Shown here piece after piece: positions 54,951 through 62,262 of a stretch of 64,000 nucleotides of DNA. Numbering within the stretch: position 1 is the stretch's first letter; every line of letters begins with the position of its first letter. The position numbers and the translations under genes were made by a program. The stretch covers positions 186,001-250,000 of the forward strand of contig CAVOWP010000012.1 of assembly GCA_963700185.1 (NCBI GenBank), given 5' to 3'. Below the pieces are notes generated by a model. That model was not told the DNA's origin. It did no database searches and worked only from the letters and a program-made list of their open reading frames with translations. The DNA comes from AP-15 sp963700185. GTDB lineage: Bacteria; Pseudomonadota; Alphaproteobacteria; ATCC43930; CGMCC-115725.

Positions 54951-55051
54951 GTCATTCCCGCGAAAGCGGGAATCCAGACGCAGCCGTCCGTCGCCGGCCC
55001 CCTGTTCAAGCCAGGGGCAAGCTCTGGACCCCCGCTTGCGCGGGGGTGACG
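54951..55051. repeat. Dispersed GTCATTCCCGCG palindromic repeat
   Basis: A roughly 100-bp element between two genes of one operon. It starts GTCATTCCCGCGAAAGCGGG and ends with CCCCCGCTTGCGCGGGGGTGAC, so the two ends are inverted copies, each with its own small CGCGAAAGCG-type stem. Related elements occur at 63826-63906 and inside the MITE-like element at 1956-2139. These are typical intergenic repeats (REP/RPE-like) of alphaproteobacteria. Confidence 0.75.
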
Positions 55052-55074
55052 GTGATATGATTGGCACCGCACCA

Positions 55075-55794
55075 TCATTTGATCCCGCCGACCTGGTGCA
55101 GCAGATAGTCCAGCGCGTCCTCTACCGGCTTCTGCGTTTCCGCCGTCGCGCAGAGGAAATCGATCTGGAATTTGCCTTCCATGAAATGCATCAGCTCCTC
55201 GTCGCGCTGGCTCAGATGCTCATGCCGGACGAGCGGATCGTCGACCCGGTCGAGATAGGCCATGATGCCAATGCAGGCATTGGCCTCCTGGTAATAATTC
55301 TGCGCGGCGCGCGCCAAGGGATGGATGTGCGGGAACATCATCGACAGGCCGAAATAGGCGGGCAACGGCTGGGTATTGGCCTGCGCGATGTCCATCAATT
55401 CGCGCTCGTCCTTGATCCAGCCCTTCCCGAGCAGGACGTCCGCGTGCAGTTTGCTGTGCTTGCATTCGTCCCAGATCTGGCGCGCGCGCATGCGCTGCAG
55501 GTCGATGTAGCGCTCCTGGTCGGCGATATCGACCGACAGCAATTGCCCCGACATCTGCTTGATCGACATGTGCACGCCCTCGGCGGCATAGCCGCGTAGC
55601 GCGCGCTCCTTCTTCCAGGCCTCGTCGTTGCGACCGAGTTCCTCCTCGATCTCGCCGAGCGTACGCTGCAGTGAAATTTCCCAGCCCTTGAGGCATTTCT
55701 CCCGGGTGAGCCGCAGCCGGAAATCGGCCCCCGGCGCGCCCGGCATCGTCGGCCACACCCATTTGTCCAGAAACCGGTCGAGGATCGGATGCAT
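55075..55794 (-). CDS. Ferritin-like diiron oxygenase/oxidase component
   Basis: A 239-residue helical protein with ferritin/R2-type diiron ligands: E110-x2-H113 (IWDECKHSKLH), E170 (NYYQEANACIG) and E200-x2-H203 (DEELMHFMEG), with an earlier Glu (E72 or E94) completing the set. I know no characterised family with exactly this sequence. It starts 3 bp after the stop of a ferredoxin gene and lies in the LigB block, so it is probably the catalytic half of a ferredoxin-dependent oxygenase. The substrate is unknown; an oxidase or metal-storage role cannot be excluded. Confidence 0.72.
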   Translation of the reverse strand: MHPILDRFLDKWVWPTMPGAPGADFRLRLTREKCLKGWEISLQRTLGEIEEELGRNDEAWKKERALRGYAAEGVHMSIKQMSGQLLSVDIADQERYIDLQRMRARQIWDECKHSKLHADVLLGKGWIKDERELMDIAQANTQPLPAYFGLSMMFPHIHPLARAAQNYYQEANACIGIMAYLDRVDDPLVRHEHLSQRDEELMHFMEGKFQIDFLCATAETQKPVEDALDYLLHQVGGIK

Positions 55795-55797
55795 CGT

Positions 55798-56052
55798 TCA
55801 AGCCTCCTGCCAGGCTTCGGGTGGCGGCGGCACCATCGAGCGGCCGCTCTCGACTTCGATGATCGAGCCTTCCGCCGGGCAATACATCAGGCACGCCGTG
55901 CAGCCGGGATAGGTGCATTTCTGCAGATCGATCTCGATGCGGTGCAGCGGCTCCAATGCGACATAGACCGCGTTGATGTCGATCTCGCGGCAGACGATGT
56001 AGCACATCCGGCATTCGGTGCAGCGCTGGTGATCGATCTTCAGACCGGGCAT
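55798..56052 (-). CDS. 2x[4Fe-4S] ferredoxin
   Basis: 84 residues. Cys sets are CTECRMCYIVCRE and CTYPGCTACLMYCPAEGS, two [4Fe-4S] sites, the second with a CxxxxCxxC spacing that is slightly unusual. A Pro-rich C-terminal tail (MVPPPPEAWQEA) follows. The ATG at 56052 is chosen because the longer frame upstream overlaps the neighbouring gene in another frame. It sits between the two diiron-like genes and is the likely electron donor to one or both. Confidence 0.88.
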   Translation of the reverse strand: MPGLKIDHQRCTECRMCYIVCREIDINAVYVALEPLHRIEIDLQKCTYPGCTACLMYCPAEGSIIEVESGRSMVPPPPEAWQEA

Positions 56053-56063
56053 GCCCGCCTCCG

Positions 56064-56801
56064 TCAATCGGTCACTTGCCGGCGCGGCGCCGGCGGCGCC
56101 GGCGCCTCGTGCCCCAGCACAAAGGCGCTGAGCTCGCCGAGAAACCGGCCGTAATCGCGCTTGGCGACGGCGCAGGCCCAGCGGCACAGTTCGGCTTCGA
56201 CCGGCTTTTGAATGAACTCCTCGACGATGCGGCGGCCCATATTGATGTGGCTGCGGTTTTCGACAAACTGGCTCTCGAAGACGCCCTTGAGGTCCGGGTC
56301 GGCGATCGCTTCCGTCAGTCCCTCCATCCAAGCGAGCTCGAGGACCTTCGGTCCCAAATTCAACGCCGCAATGCGGATCGGATGAGGGTAGGTGGCCAGG
56401 TTGCGCAAGGAGAAGACAAAATAGGCCAGCGCCGAATCTAGAACGAAACAGCCGGAGGGGTGTCGAAAGGCCTCCTTCTGGGTGGCGACGTACCCTTTGT
56501 GCAGCAACGCATCGAGGTAGAGCATCTCGTGCGTCGAATCATCGACGATCTGCTTCGAGAACAGGTATTTGATGGAAGGCGGGAAGTCGTTGATCTCGAG
56601 GCCCTGACCCCAGCCGCCGTAGATGTAATAGAACATCCGTTCGAGCGTCCACAACCGGCCGATCAGGCGGTGGGCCGCCTCATCATCCAGGCCATCGCGG
56701 CGGATGGCCTGGATGATGTCCTCTACGGGTGTAGCGCGGCTCTCGCTGCGGCTTTTCTCAATCAGCTCCCGCGCTAGCTCTGTCCCCGGCAGCTCGGGCA
56801 T
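56064..56801 (-). CDS. Iron-containing redox enzyme, heme-oxygenase-like/ferritin-like
   Basis: 245 residues, all helical. Possible metal ligands are E54 (TLERMFYYIYG), D88-x2-H91 (VDDSTHEMLYLD), E155/E160 (VLELAWMEG) and E181-x3-H185 (FVENRSHINMG). The pattern recalls heme-oxygenase-like diiron oxidases or R2-like proteins but is not a textbook match, so I call it diiron-like only. MPELPGTELA at 56801 is the preferred start, 5 bp after the LigB gene stop; an in-frame start eight codons upstream would overlap that gene. Second member of the block. Confidence 0.65.
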   Translation of the reverse strand: MPELPGTELARELIEKSRSESRATPVEDIIQAIRRDGLDDEAAHRLIGRLWTLERMFYYIYGGWGQGLEINDFPPSIKYLFSKQIVDDSTHEMLYLDALLHKGYVATQKEAFRHPSGCFVLDSALAYFVFSLRNLATYPHPIRIAALNLGPKVLELAWMEGLTEAIADPDLKGVFESQFVENRSHINMGRRIVEEFIQKPVEAELCRWACAVAKRDYGRFLGELSAFVLGHEAPAPPAPRRQVTD

Positions 56802-56805
56802 GATC

Positions 56806-57855
56806 TCACGGCTCGAAGACGGCAAAGCATTTGTTCGAGTTGAAGATATAGCTCTGCACGTACGAGGTTTCGGTGGGCCGCCGCCCGAGCTCGTTCATTG
56901 CGCCGACGAGGCACATCCAGTTCAGGACTTCTTGCTGGCCGCTGTCCTCGATCGCGCTCAATGGCCGTTGCCGCCAGGTGGCATAATCGGCGGCCTGCAA
57001 TGCCTCATAGAGCGCGCGGTCGGCTTCGACGTCGGGGTAGAGCAGGTAATGTTTGGGCGTCAGGAAGGCGTGCGACCAGCTGGAGGACGCGATCAGCGCG
57101 ACCCGCCACGGGCTCTTCTCGACGACCCGGGCGCAAGCCGCGCCGAGATCGAAGCAGCGCCATGGGGCAGGGGAGGGGGGATCGAGCTGGTCTTCCGACG
57201 GGAACTGGCTCAGCCCGCGCGCGCCGGCCTGCTGTGCGACGACGCGGCGGCCGTAGCAATTCACCTGGAACGGCACGACCGGGTAGGGGAAGCCCTTGCG
57301 GTCGTAGTCGAGGAACAGCAGCGTATTCAAAAAGGCGTGGCCGAGCTGGTGATGCAAGGGCTTGTAGGCGTAGGAGACGTCGAACCCGCTCTCGATCATT
57401 CCGCTGGCGATGAACTTTCCGGCATCGCGATCGCCCTTGTATTCGAAGGTCTTTTCCGTCGGTTCGTTCCAGACATTTGGGCCGCGATAGTATTGCCACG
57501 GTTTTGTGGTCAGCGATTCATAGGCCAGCACGCAAAACGGCGGGATGATGTCTTCCTTGAAGTTCTCGTATTGGTCGTCGCCCCAGATCACGACAAAATC
57601 GGGCGCGAACTCGTCCAACACCCGCCGGGCGTTGCGGAAACCGGTGAGGAGCGCCTCGCGGTGGTGCCTGGCGGCGGTCAACCCGGCATCGGAGCCGTAC
57701 TCCTCGCGCATCGCGGCGGGCCAACCTGACGGGTCCCGCATCCGCTCTGGGATCGCCGGGTCGTCGAGCGCCCGCTTCAAAATGCGGCCCAAATTCTCGT
57801 CGGTGCCGGAAAGCGGTGGAAAGTGAGTGACGCCGAGGCCCAGTATCTGTCCCAT
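56806..57855 (-). CDS. LigB-family (class III) extradiol dioxygenase-like protein
   Basis: 349 residues, related to the beta subunit of protocatechuate 4,5-dioxygenase and similar non-heme Fe(II) ring-cleavage enzymes. Visible: GQILGLGVTHFPPLSGTDEN with the N-terminal metal His, APDFVVIWGDDQYENFKEDI, FPYPVVPFQVNCYGRRVV and RVALIASSSWSHAFLTPKHY. No separate LigA-type alpha subunit is seen. The start at 57855 follows AAGGGAGGATGGC. First gene of a six-gene leftward block ending with the amidohydrolase; ring fission followed by hydrolysis is a plausible route. Confidence 0.8.
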   Translation of the reverse strand: MGQILGLGVTHFPPLSGTDENLGRILKRALDDPAIPERMRDPSGWPAAMREEYGSDAGLTAARHHREALLTGFRNARRVLDEFAPDFVVIWGDDQYENFKEDIIPPFCVLAYESLTTKPWQYYRGPNVWNEPTEKTFEYKGDRDAGKFIASGMIESGFDVSYAYKPLHHQLGHAFLNTLLFLDYDRKGFPYPVVPFQVNCYGRRVVAQQAGARGLSQFPSEDQLDPPSPAPWRCFDLGAACARVVEKSPWRVALIASSSWSHAFLTPKHYLLYPDVEADRALYEALQAADYATWRQRPLSAIEDSGQQEVLNWMCLVGAMNELGRRPTETSYVQSYIFNSNKCFAVFEP

Positions 57856-58098
57856 GCCATCCTCCCTTAAGTAGATATCGGCAGGATAGGCTGTGACCGC
57901 GTTGAGAACAAGCATCGAAGGCTGCCGTCTCCCTGCAGGGGTGCACTCTCGACGATTCGGAGCGGATCGCGGCGGAGGGCGCCGCGAAGAGGGGCGGAGA
58001 GGGCGGAATCCGCCACGGTAGGCCTCGATCGTTGCGGGGTTCCGCTCGCTTGTGGCAAGAGACGGGAGAATGGTTGCATGCAGCGGTGAGTTCCGTCG

Positions 58099-59091
58099 AT
58101 GACGTCTCTGCGCCTGAGCCGTCGGCTGATTTTTGGGGTTCCGTTTATTGCCGCGTCGGGCTTCACCGTGCGGCGGGCGGCAGCGCTCGAGGGTGATTTC
58201 TACGCATTCCTGTCAGGGGTGCGCCGTGATGCGGCGGCACAAGGCGTTCGGGCGTCGACGGTCGAGGTCGCGCTGCGCAACACGCAATACCTGCCGCACG
58301 TCATCGAGCTCGACCGCAAGCAGCCGGAACGCACGATGACGTTCGGCGAGTATCTCGAAAAGGTTGTCACCTCCCAACGCATGGAGGGCGCCCGCTCCCA
58401 GCTGGCCGAGAATCGAATGCTGCTCGACGGGATCTGGCGGCGGTTCAATGTCGAGCCGCGCTTTGTCGTGGCCCTCTGGGGGATCGAAAGCGATTTCGGC
58501 AAGGTCATGGGCAATTACGCGGTGGTCTCGGCGCTGGCCACGCTCGCCTATGACGGACGCCGCAGCTCGTATTTCCGCGGGGAGTTGATCTCAGCGCTGC
58601 GCATTCTCGATCAGGGACACATCCGAACGGACAATATGACCGGGTCCTGGGCGGGGGCGATGGGGCAGTGCCAATTCATGCCCTCGACCTTTCTCGGCTA
58701 TGCGGTCGATTACGATGGTGACGGCAGGAAAGACATCTGGAACGACCGCGCCGACGCGCTGGCATCGATCGCAAATTTCATCTCGCGGTTAGGCTGGCGT
58801 GGCGGCGAGGGTTGGGGACGCGAGGTCATGCTGCCCGCCGGGTTCGACGCCCGGTCCACCGGGCTCGACGTCAAGCGGCCGACTGGCGAGTGGAGCCGGC
58901 TCGGGGTTCGCAGCATCGATGCTGGCCCGCTTGCCGGCCGCGAGGGCGACGCCTCGCTGGTCATGCCGGATGGCGCCGGCGGGCCGGCATACCTCGTTTA
59001 TGACAATTTCCGCACGATCATGAAGTGGAACAAATCCACGTATTTCGCGACCGCGGTCGGATATCTCGCCGACAGCATGGCGCGAGGCTGA
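58099..59091 (+). CDS. MltB-family lytic murein transglycosylase
   Basis: A 330-residue SLT_2 enzyme that cleaves peptidoglycan to 1,6-anhydro-muropeptides. A signal peptide (LIFGVPFIAASGFTVRRAAA, possibly Tat-like with twin Arg just before it) is followed by the catalytic Glu130 in VALWGIESDFGKVMGNY. Other family motifs are GSWAGAMGQCQFMPSTFLGY and AVDYDGDGRKDIWNDRADAL. A C-terminal peptidoglycan-binding domain is absent. Transcribed with dacA downstream; the upstream 243-bp gap probably carries the promoter of this conserved run. Confidence 0.92.
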   Translation: MTSLRLSRRLIFGVPFIAASGFTVRRAAALEGDFYAFLSGVRRDAAAQGVRASTVEVALRNTQYLPHVIELDRKQPERTMTFGEYLEKVVTSQRMEGARSQLAENRMLLDGIWRRFNVEPRFVVALWGIESDFGKVMGNYAVVSALATLAYDGRRSSYFRGELISALRILDQGHIRTDNMTGSWAGAMGQCQFMPSTFLGYAVDYDGDGRKDIWNDRADALASIANFISRLGWRGGEGWGREVMLPAGFDARSTGLDVKRPTGEWSRLGVRSIDAGPLAGREGDASLVMPDGAGGPAYLVYDNFRTIMKWNKSTYFATAVGYLADSMARG

Positions 59092-59165
59092 TTGCGGCAA
59101 AGTCGTCAGGACGGATCTTCGCCCGGGTGGGGGCGTTCTCGGTCCGGAACGGAGAGTGAGCGAAA

Positions 59166-60401
59166 ATGGCGGATCGGAAAATCCGGAGAGTTTTCATCGC
59201 GCGCTCGATTGGCGCCGTTATCGTCGCAGCCGTACTTGTAGGCGGGCTCTACGGTCACCCGGCGGCAGCTGCGCGAGGCCATGCCAAGGTAAAGCCAACT
59301 CCCGCGGCCCAGGCCCCGGGCAATTCAGCCGTGGGCATGGAGACACAAGCGACGCATGCCTTTGTCATCGAGGTCGAGACCGAGATGGTGCTGCTCGACA
59401 AAGGTGCAGACGAGCACATGCCGCCGGCCTCGATGAGCAAGATCATGACCGCCTATGTCGTTTTCGACATGCTGAAGCAGGGGCGGGCGAAGCTCGATGA
59501 CGAATTACCGGTCAGCGAACGGGCTTGGCGGCTGCAAGGCTCAAAGATGTTCGTGCCGATCGGCGGGCGCATCAAAATCGATGATCTGTTGAAAGGCGTG
59601 ATCATCCAGTCCGGCAATGACGCCTGCCTCGTCCTCGCCGAAGGCCTCGCCGGGAGCGAAGAAGCCTTTGTCGAGCTGATGAACCAGAAGGCGAAGGAGA
59701 TCGGGCTCAAAGACAGCCATTTTGCGAATGTCGATGGTCTGCCCAGTCCCGATCATTGGATGACCGCGCGCGATTTGGCGACTTTATCGATCCGAACAAT
59801 CCAAGACTTTCCGGAATACTATCACTACTACAGTGAAATGGGGTACGAGTATAACAACATCAAACAAGGCAACCGCAACCCGCTGCTCTACAAAGGAGTC
59901 GGTGCCGACGGGCTGAAGACCGGCCATACCGAAGAAGCAGGCTACAGCCTGACCGCTTCGGTCAAGCGCGAAGACCGCCGCATCATCCTCGTGCTCGGTG
60001 GCCTGCCGACGATGAAAGCCCGCGCCCAGGAGAGCGAGAGGCTGATCGAGTGGGCGTTTCGCGAGTTCAACGACTACAAGCTGTTCGCGGCCGGCGACAA
60101 GGTCGAGGATGCCGATGTGTGGCTCGGTTCCGACCCGAAGGCGCCGCTTACCGTCGCCAATGATCTGGTCGTGACCCTGCCGCGCAAGTCGCGCAAGGAC
60201 ATGAAGGTCACGGTAGACTACGACCGCCCGATTCCGGCGCCGGTCAAAAAAGGCCAGACAGTCGGGAAGCTGGTGGTGACCGCTCCCGATGTGCCGACGA
60301 CCGAAATGTCGCTCGTTGCCGGTGCGGATGTCGACCGCATGGACCCCCTCGGCCGCATCGCGACCCTCGCCGGCTATCTGGTGTGGGGCGGCCGACATTG
60401 A
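59166..60401 (+). CDS. dacA: D-alanyl-D-alanine carboxypeptidase (PBP5/6-like)
   Basis: A 411-residue low-molecular-mass PBP that trims the stem pentapeptide. An N-terminal signal/anchor (SIGAVIVAAVLVGGLYG) precedes the three active-site motifs: S89-x2-K92 in PPASMSKIMTAY, S149-G-N in IIQSGNDACLVLAEG and K251-T-G in DGLKTGHTEEAGYSL. The C-terminal PBP5_C domain follows. The stop is directly followed by the GTG of tmk. In alphaproteobacteria this gene usually precedes tmk, as here. Confidence 0.95.
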   Translation: MADRKIRRVFIARSIGAVIVAAVLVGGLYGHPAAAARGHAKVKPTPAAQAPGNSAVGMETQATHAFVIEVETEMVLLDKGADEHMPPASMSKIMTAYVVFDMLKQGRAKLDDELPVSERAWRLQGSKMFVPIGGRIKIDDLLKGVIIQSGNDACLVLAEGLAGSEEAFVELMNQKAKEIGLKDSHFANVDGLPSPDHWMTARDLATLSIRTIQDFPEYYHYYSEMGYEYNNIKQGNRNPLLYKGVGADGLKTGHTEEAGYSLTASVKREDRRIILVLGGLPTMKARAQESERLIEWAFREFNDYKLFAAGDKVEDADVWLGSDPKAPLTVANDLVVTLPRKSRKDMKVTVDYDRPIPAPVKKGQTVGKLVVTAPDVPTTEMSLVAGADVDRMDPLGRIATLAGYLVWGGRH

Positions 60402-60402
60402 C

Positions 60403-61104
60403 GTGACGGATCCTCGCAGCCGGTTCATCTCGATCGAGGGCGGCGAAGGCGCCGGCAAGTCGACGCAGGTCGGATTGTTGGTGGCGGCGCTCGACCGCGC
60501 CGGGGTCCTGGTACGGGCGACCCGCGAGCCGGGAGGATCGCCCGGCGGAGAGGCAATCCGGCGGCTGCTGCTCGAAGGCGAGGGCGACCGCTGGGATGCA
60601 ATCGGGGAAGCCCTGTTGCTCGTCGCCGCACGGCGCGATCACGTCGTCCGCGTCATCGCCCCTGCGCTGGCGCAAGGCGAATGGGTGGTGTCGGACCGGT
60701 TCGCGGATTCGACCACGGCCTATCAGGGCTACGGCAGAGGCGTTGCGCTCAAGGACCTCGCCGCACTACACCGCTTCGCCCTCGGCGATTTCGCGCCGGA
60801 TCTGACCGTGATTCTCGATTTGCCGGTCGAAATCGGGCTCGCCCGCGCCGCCGCGCGCTCGGGTGCGGATCGGTTCGAGCGTCTCGACCGCGATTTCCAC
60901 GAAAAACTGCGCCACGGGTTCCGGCAGATCGCCGACGAGAACCCTACTCGCTGCGTCCTAGTCGGGGCCTCGGCCGACCCGCAGACCGTGCACCGAGCCG
61001 TGGTCCAAACGGTTGAGCAGCGACTGGGCGTAGCGGTTGCCCCTCACCCCGGCCCTCTCCCCGCGAGCGGGGAGAGCGAGGGACCCGCGTCAGCGGGAGG
61101 GTGA
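60403..61104 (+). CDS. tmk: Thymidylate kinase
   Basis: Phosphorylates dTMP to dTDP. P-loop FISIEGGEGAGKSTQ (about residues 8-22), the DR-x motif in WVVSDRFADSTTAYQG, and the dTMP-binding RATREPGGSPGGEAIR are all present. The start is a GTG at 60403, 2 bp after the dacA stop. The family normally ends soon after TVHRAVVQTVEQRLG; here the last 24 codons (PHPGPLPASGESEGPASAGG) are encoded by a palindromic repeat, so the tail is an accidental extension. Gene order tmk-holB is conserved. Confidence 0.94.
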   Translation: MTDPRSRFISIEGGEGAGKSTQVGLLVAALDRAGVLVRATREPGGSPGGEAIRRLLLEGEGDRWDAIGEALLLVAARRDHVVRVIAPALAQGEWVVSDRFADSTTAYQGYGRGVALKDLAALHRFALGDFAPDLTVILDLPVEIGLARAAARSGADRFERLDRDFHEKLRHGFRQIADENPTRCVLVGASADPQTVHRAVVQTVEQRLGVAVAPHPGPLPASGESEGPASAGG

Positions 61105-61110
61105 GGGGCA
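61038..61110. repeat. Nested palindromic repeat covering the tmk 3' end
   Basis: Outer arms TGCCCCTCACCC (61038-61049) and GGGTGAGGGGCA (61099-61110) are perfect inverted repeats; inside, CTCTCCCCGC-GA-GCGGGGAGAG forms a 10-bp stem. It supplies the last codons and stop of tmk. Same kind of repeat as at 53408-53552. Confidence 0.75.
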
Positions 61111-61131
61111 GCGAACGACGGAGCGCGAGGC

Positions 61132-62206
61132 GTGCTCGCACCGCGGGAAAACCTGGCTCTCTTCGGCCACGAGAATGCCGAGCGCGAGTTGCGCCGGCTC
61201 GCCGAGGCGGGACGGCTGCCGCATGCGATCCTGCTGAGCGGGCCGCGCGGCGTCGGGAAGGCGACGCTCGCCTTTCGGCTCGCCCGCTTTCTGCTCGCCG
61301 GGCCCGAAGACCGCCCGGCTGAGATGTTTCGCGGCAGCGAGGCAAGCGGGCTGGCGATCGATGCCGAGAGCGGCGTGTTCCGCCGGGTTGCATCTGGCGG
61401 CCATGCCGATCTGCTCACCGTCGAGCGCGCCTATGATCCGCGGCGCCGCCGGCTGCGCAGCGACATCATCGTCGAGGATACGCGCGCGATCGCCGGTTTT
61501 TTCCGGCTGACCGCGGCGGAGGAGGGGTGGCGCGTCGTCATCGTCGACGGCGCCGAGGAGATGAACCGCAACGCCGCCAATGCGCTCTTAAAGATCCTCG
61601 AAGAGCCGCCGCGGCGGGGGCTGTTGCTGCTGGTGAGTCACAGCCCGGGCCTGCTGCTGCCGACTATCCGCTCGCGCTGCCGGCACTTTCCGCTGTCAGC
61701 ACTCGCCCGTCCGCTGGTCTTGCAGCTCCTCACGCAGTACCGCCCCGAGCTCCCGCGAACTCGAGGCCGAGGCGCTGGCGAGGCTGGCCGAAGGCAGCCT
61801 TGGCCGGGCAATCGAGCTCGCCGATGCTGGCGGTCTGGCGCTCTACCAGTCACTCCTCGGCATCCTTGCACAGGCTCCGCGGATCGAGGTCGCCGAACTC
61901 TATGCCTTCGCCGACAAGCTCGCCCGCCCCGACGCGGAAGAGGCTTACCGCGCCTGCGAAGAGCTGTTGTCGCAGTTTCTTGGCAAGGTGGCGCTTCGTG
62001 CCGCCGGTCGCCCATTCGCACCGGACGAGCTGATCGCCGGGGAAGGGGAGGCGATGCGGCGTCTCGCCTCTTGCGCCGATCCGGCGCGCTGGGCGGATCT
62101 GCGCGACCGGATCGACCGTAGTTTCGCCGACACCGACCAGCTCAATCTCGATCGCAAGCAGGCCATTCTCGGCGCGTTCTTTGGCGTCGAGGAACTGGCG
62201 CGATAG
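61132..62206 (+). CDS. holB: DNA polymerase III subunit delta prime (frameshift near 61760)
   Basis: Clamp-loader subunit of about 358 residues. AAA+ features: FGHENAERELRRLAEAGRLP, ILLSGPRGVGKATLAFRLAR (P-loop), EEMNRNAANALLKILEEPPR, and the SRC sensor motif in TIRSRCRHFPLSAL. After YRPELP the frame shifts by +1 near 61760 and continues ELEAEALARLAEGSLGRAIE to DQLNLDRKQAILGAFFGVEE. Removing one C restores the gene. The start is a GTG at 61132, just after the repeat that ends tmk. Confidence 0.9.
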
Positions 62207-62262
62207 AACCGCGGCGCCGGCCGCCCGCTGGATCGCGATCGGTCCGGGCCCATATCAGGGTC

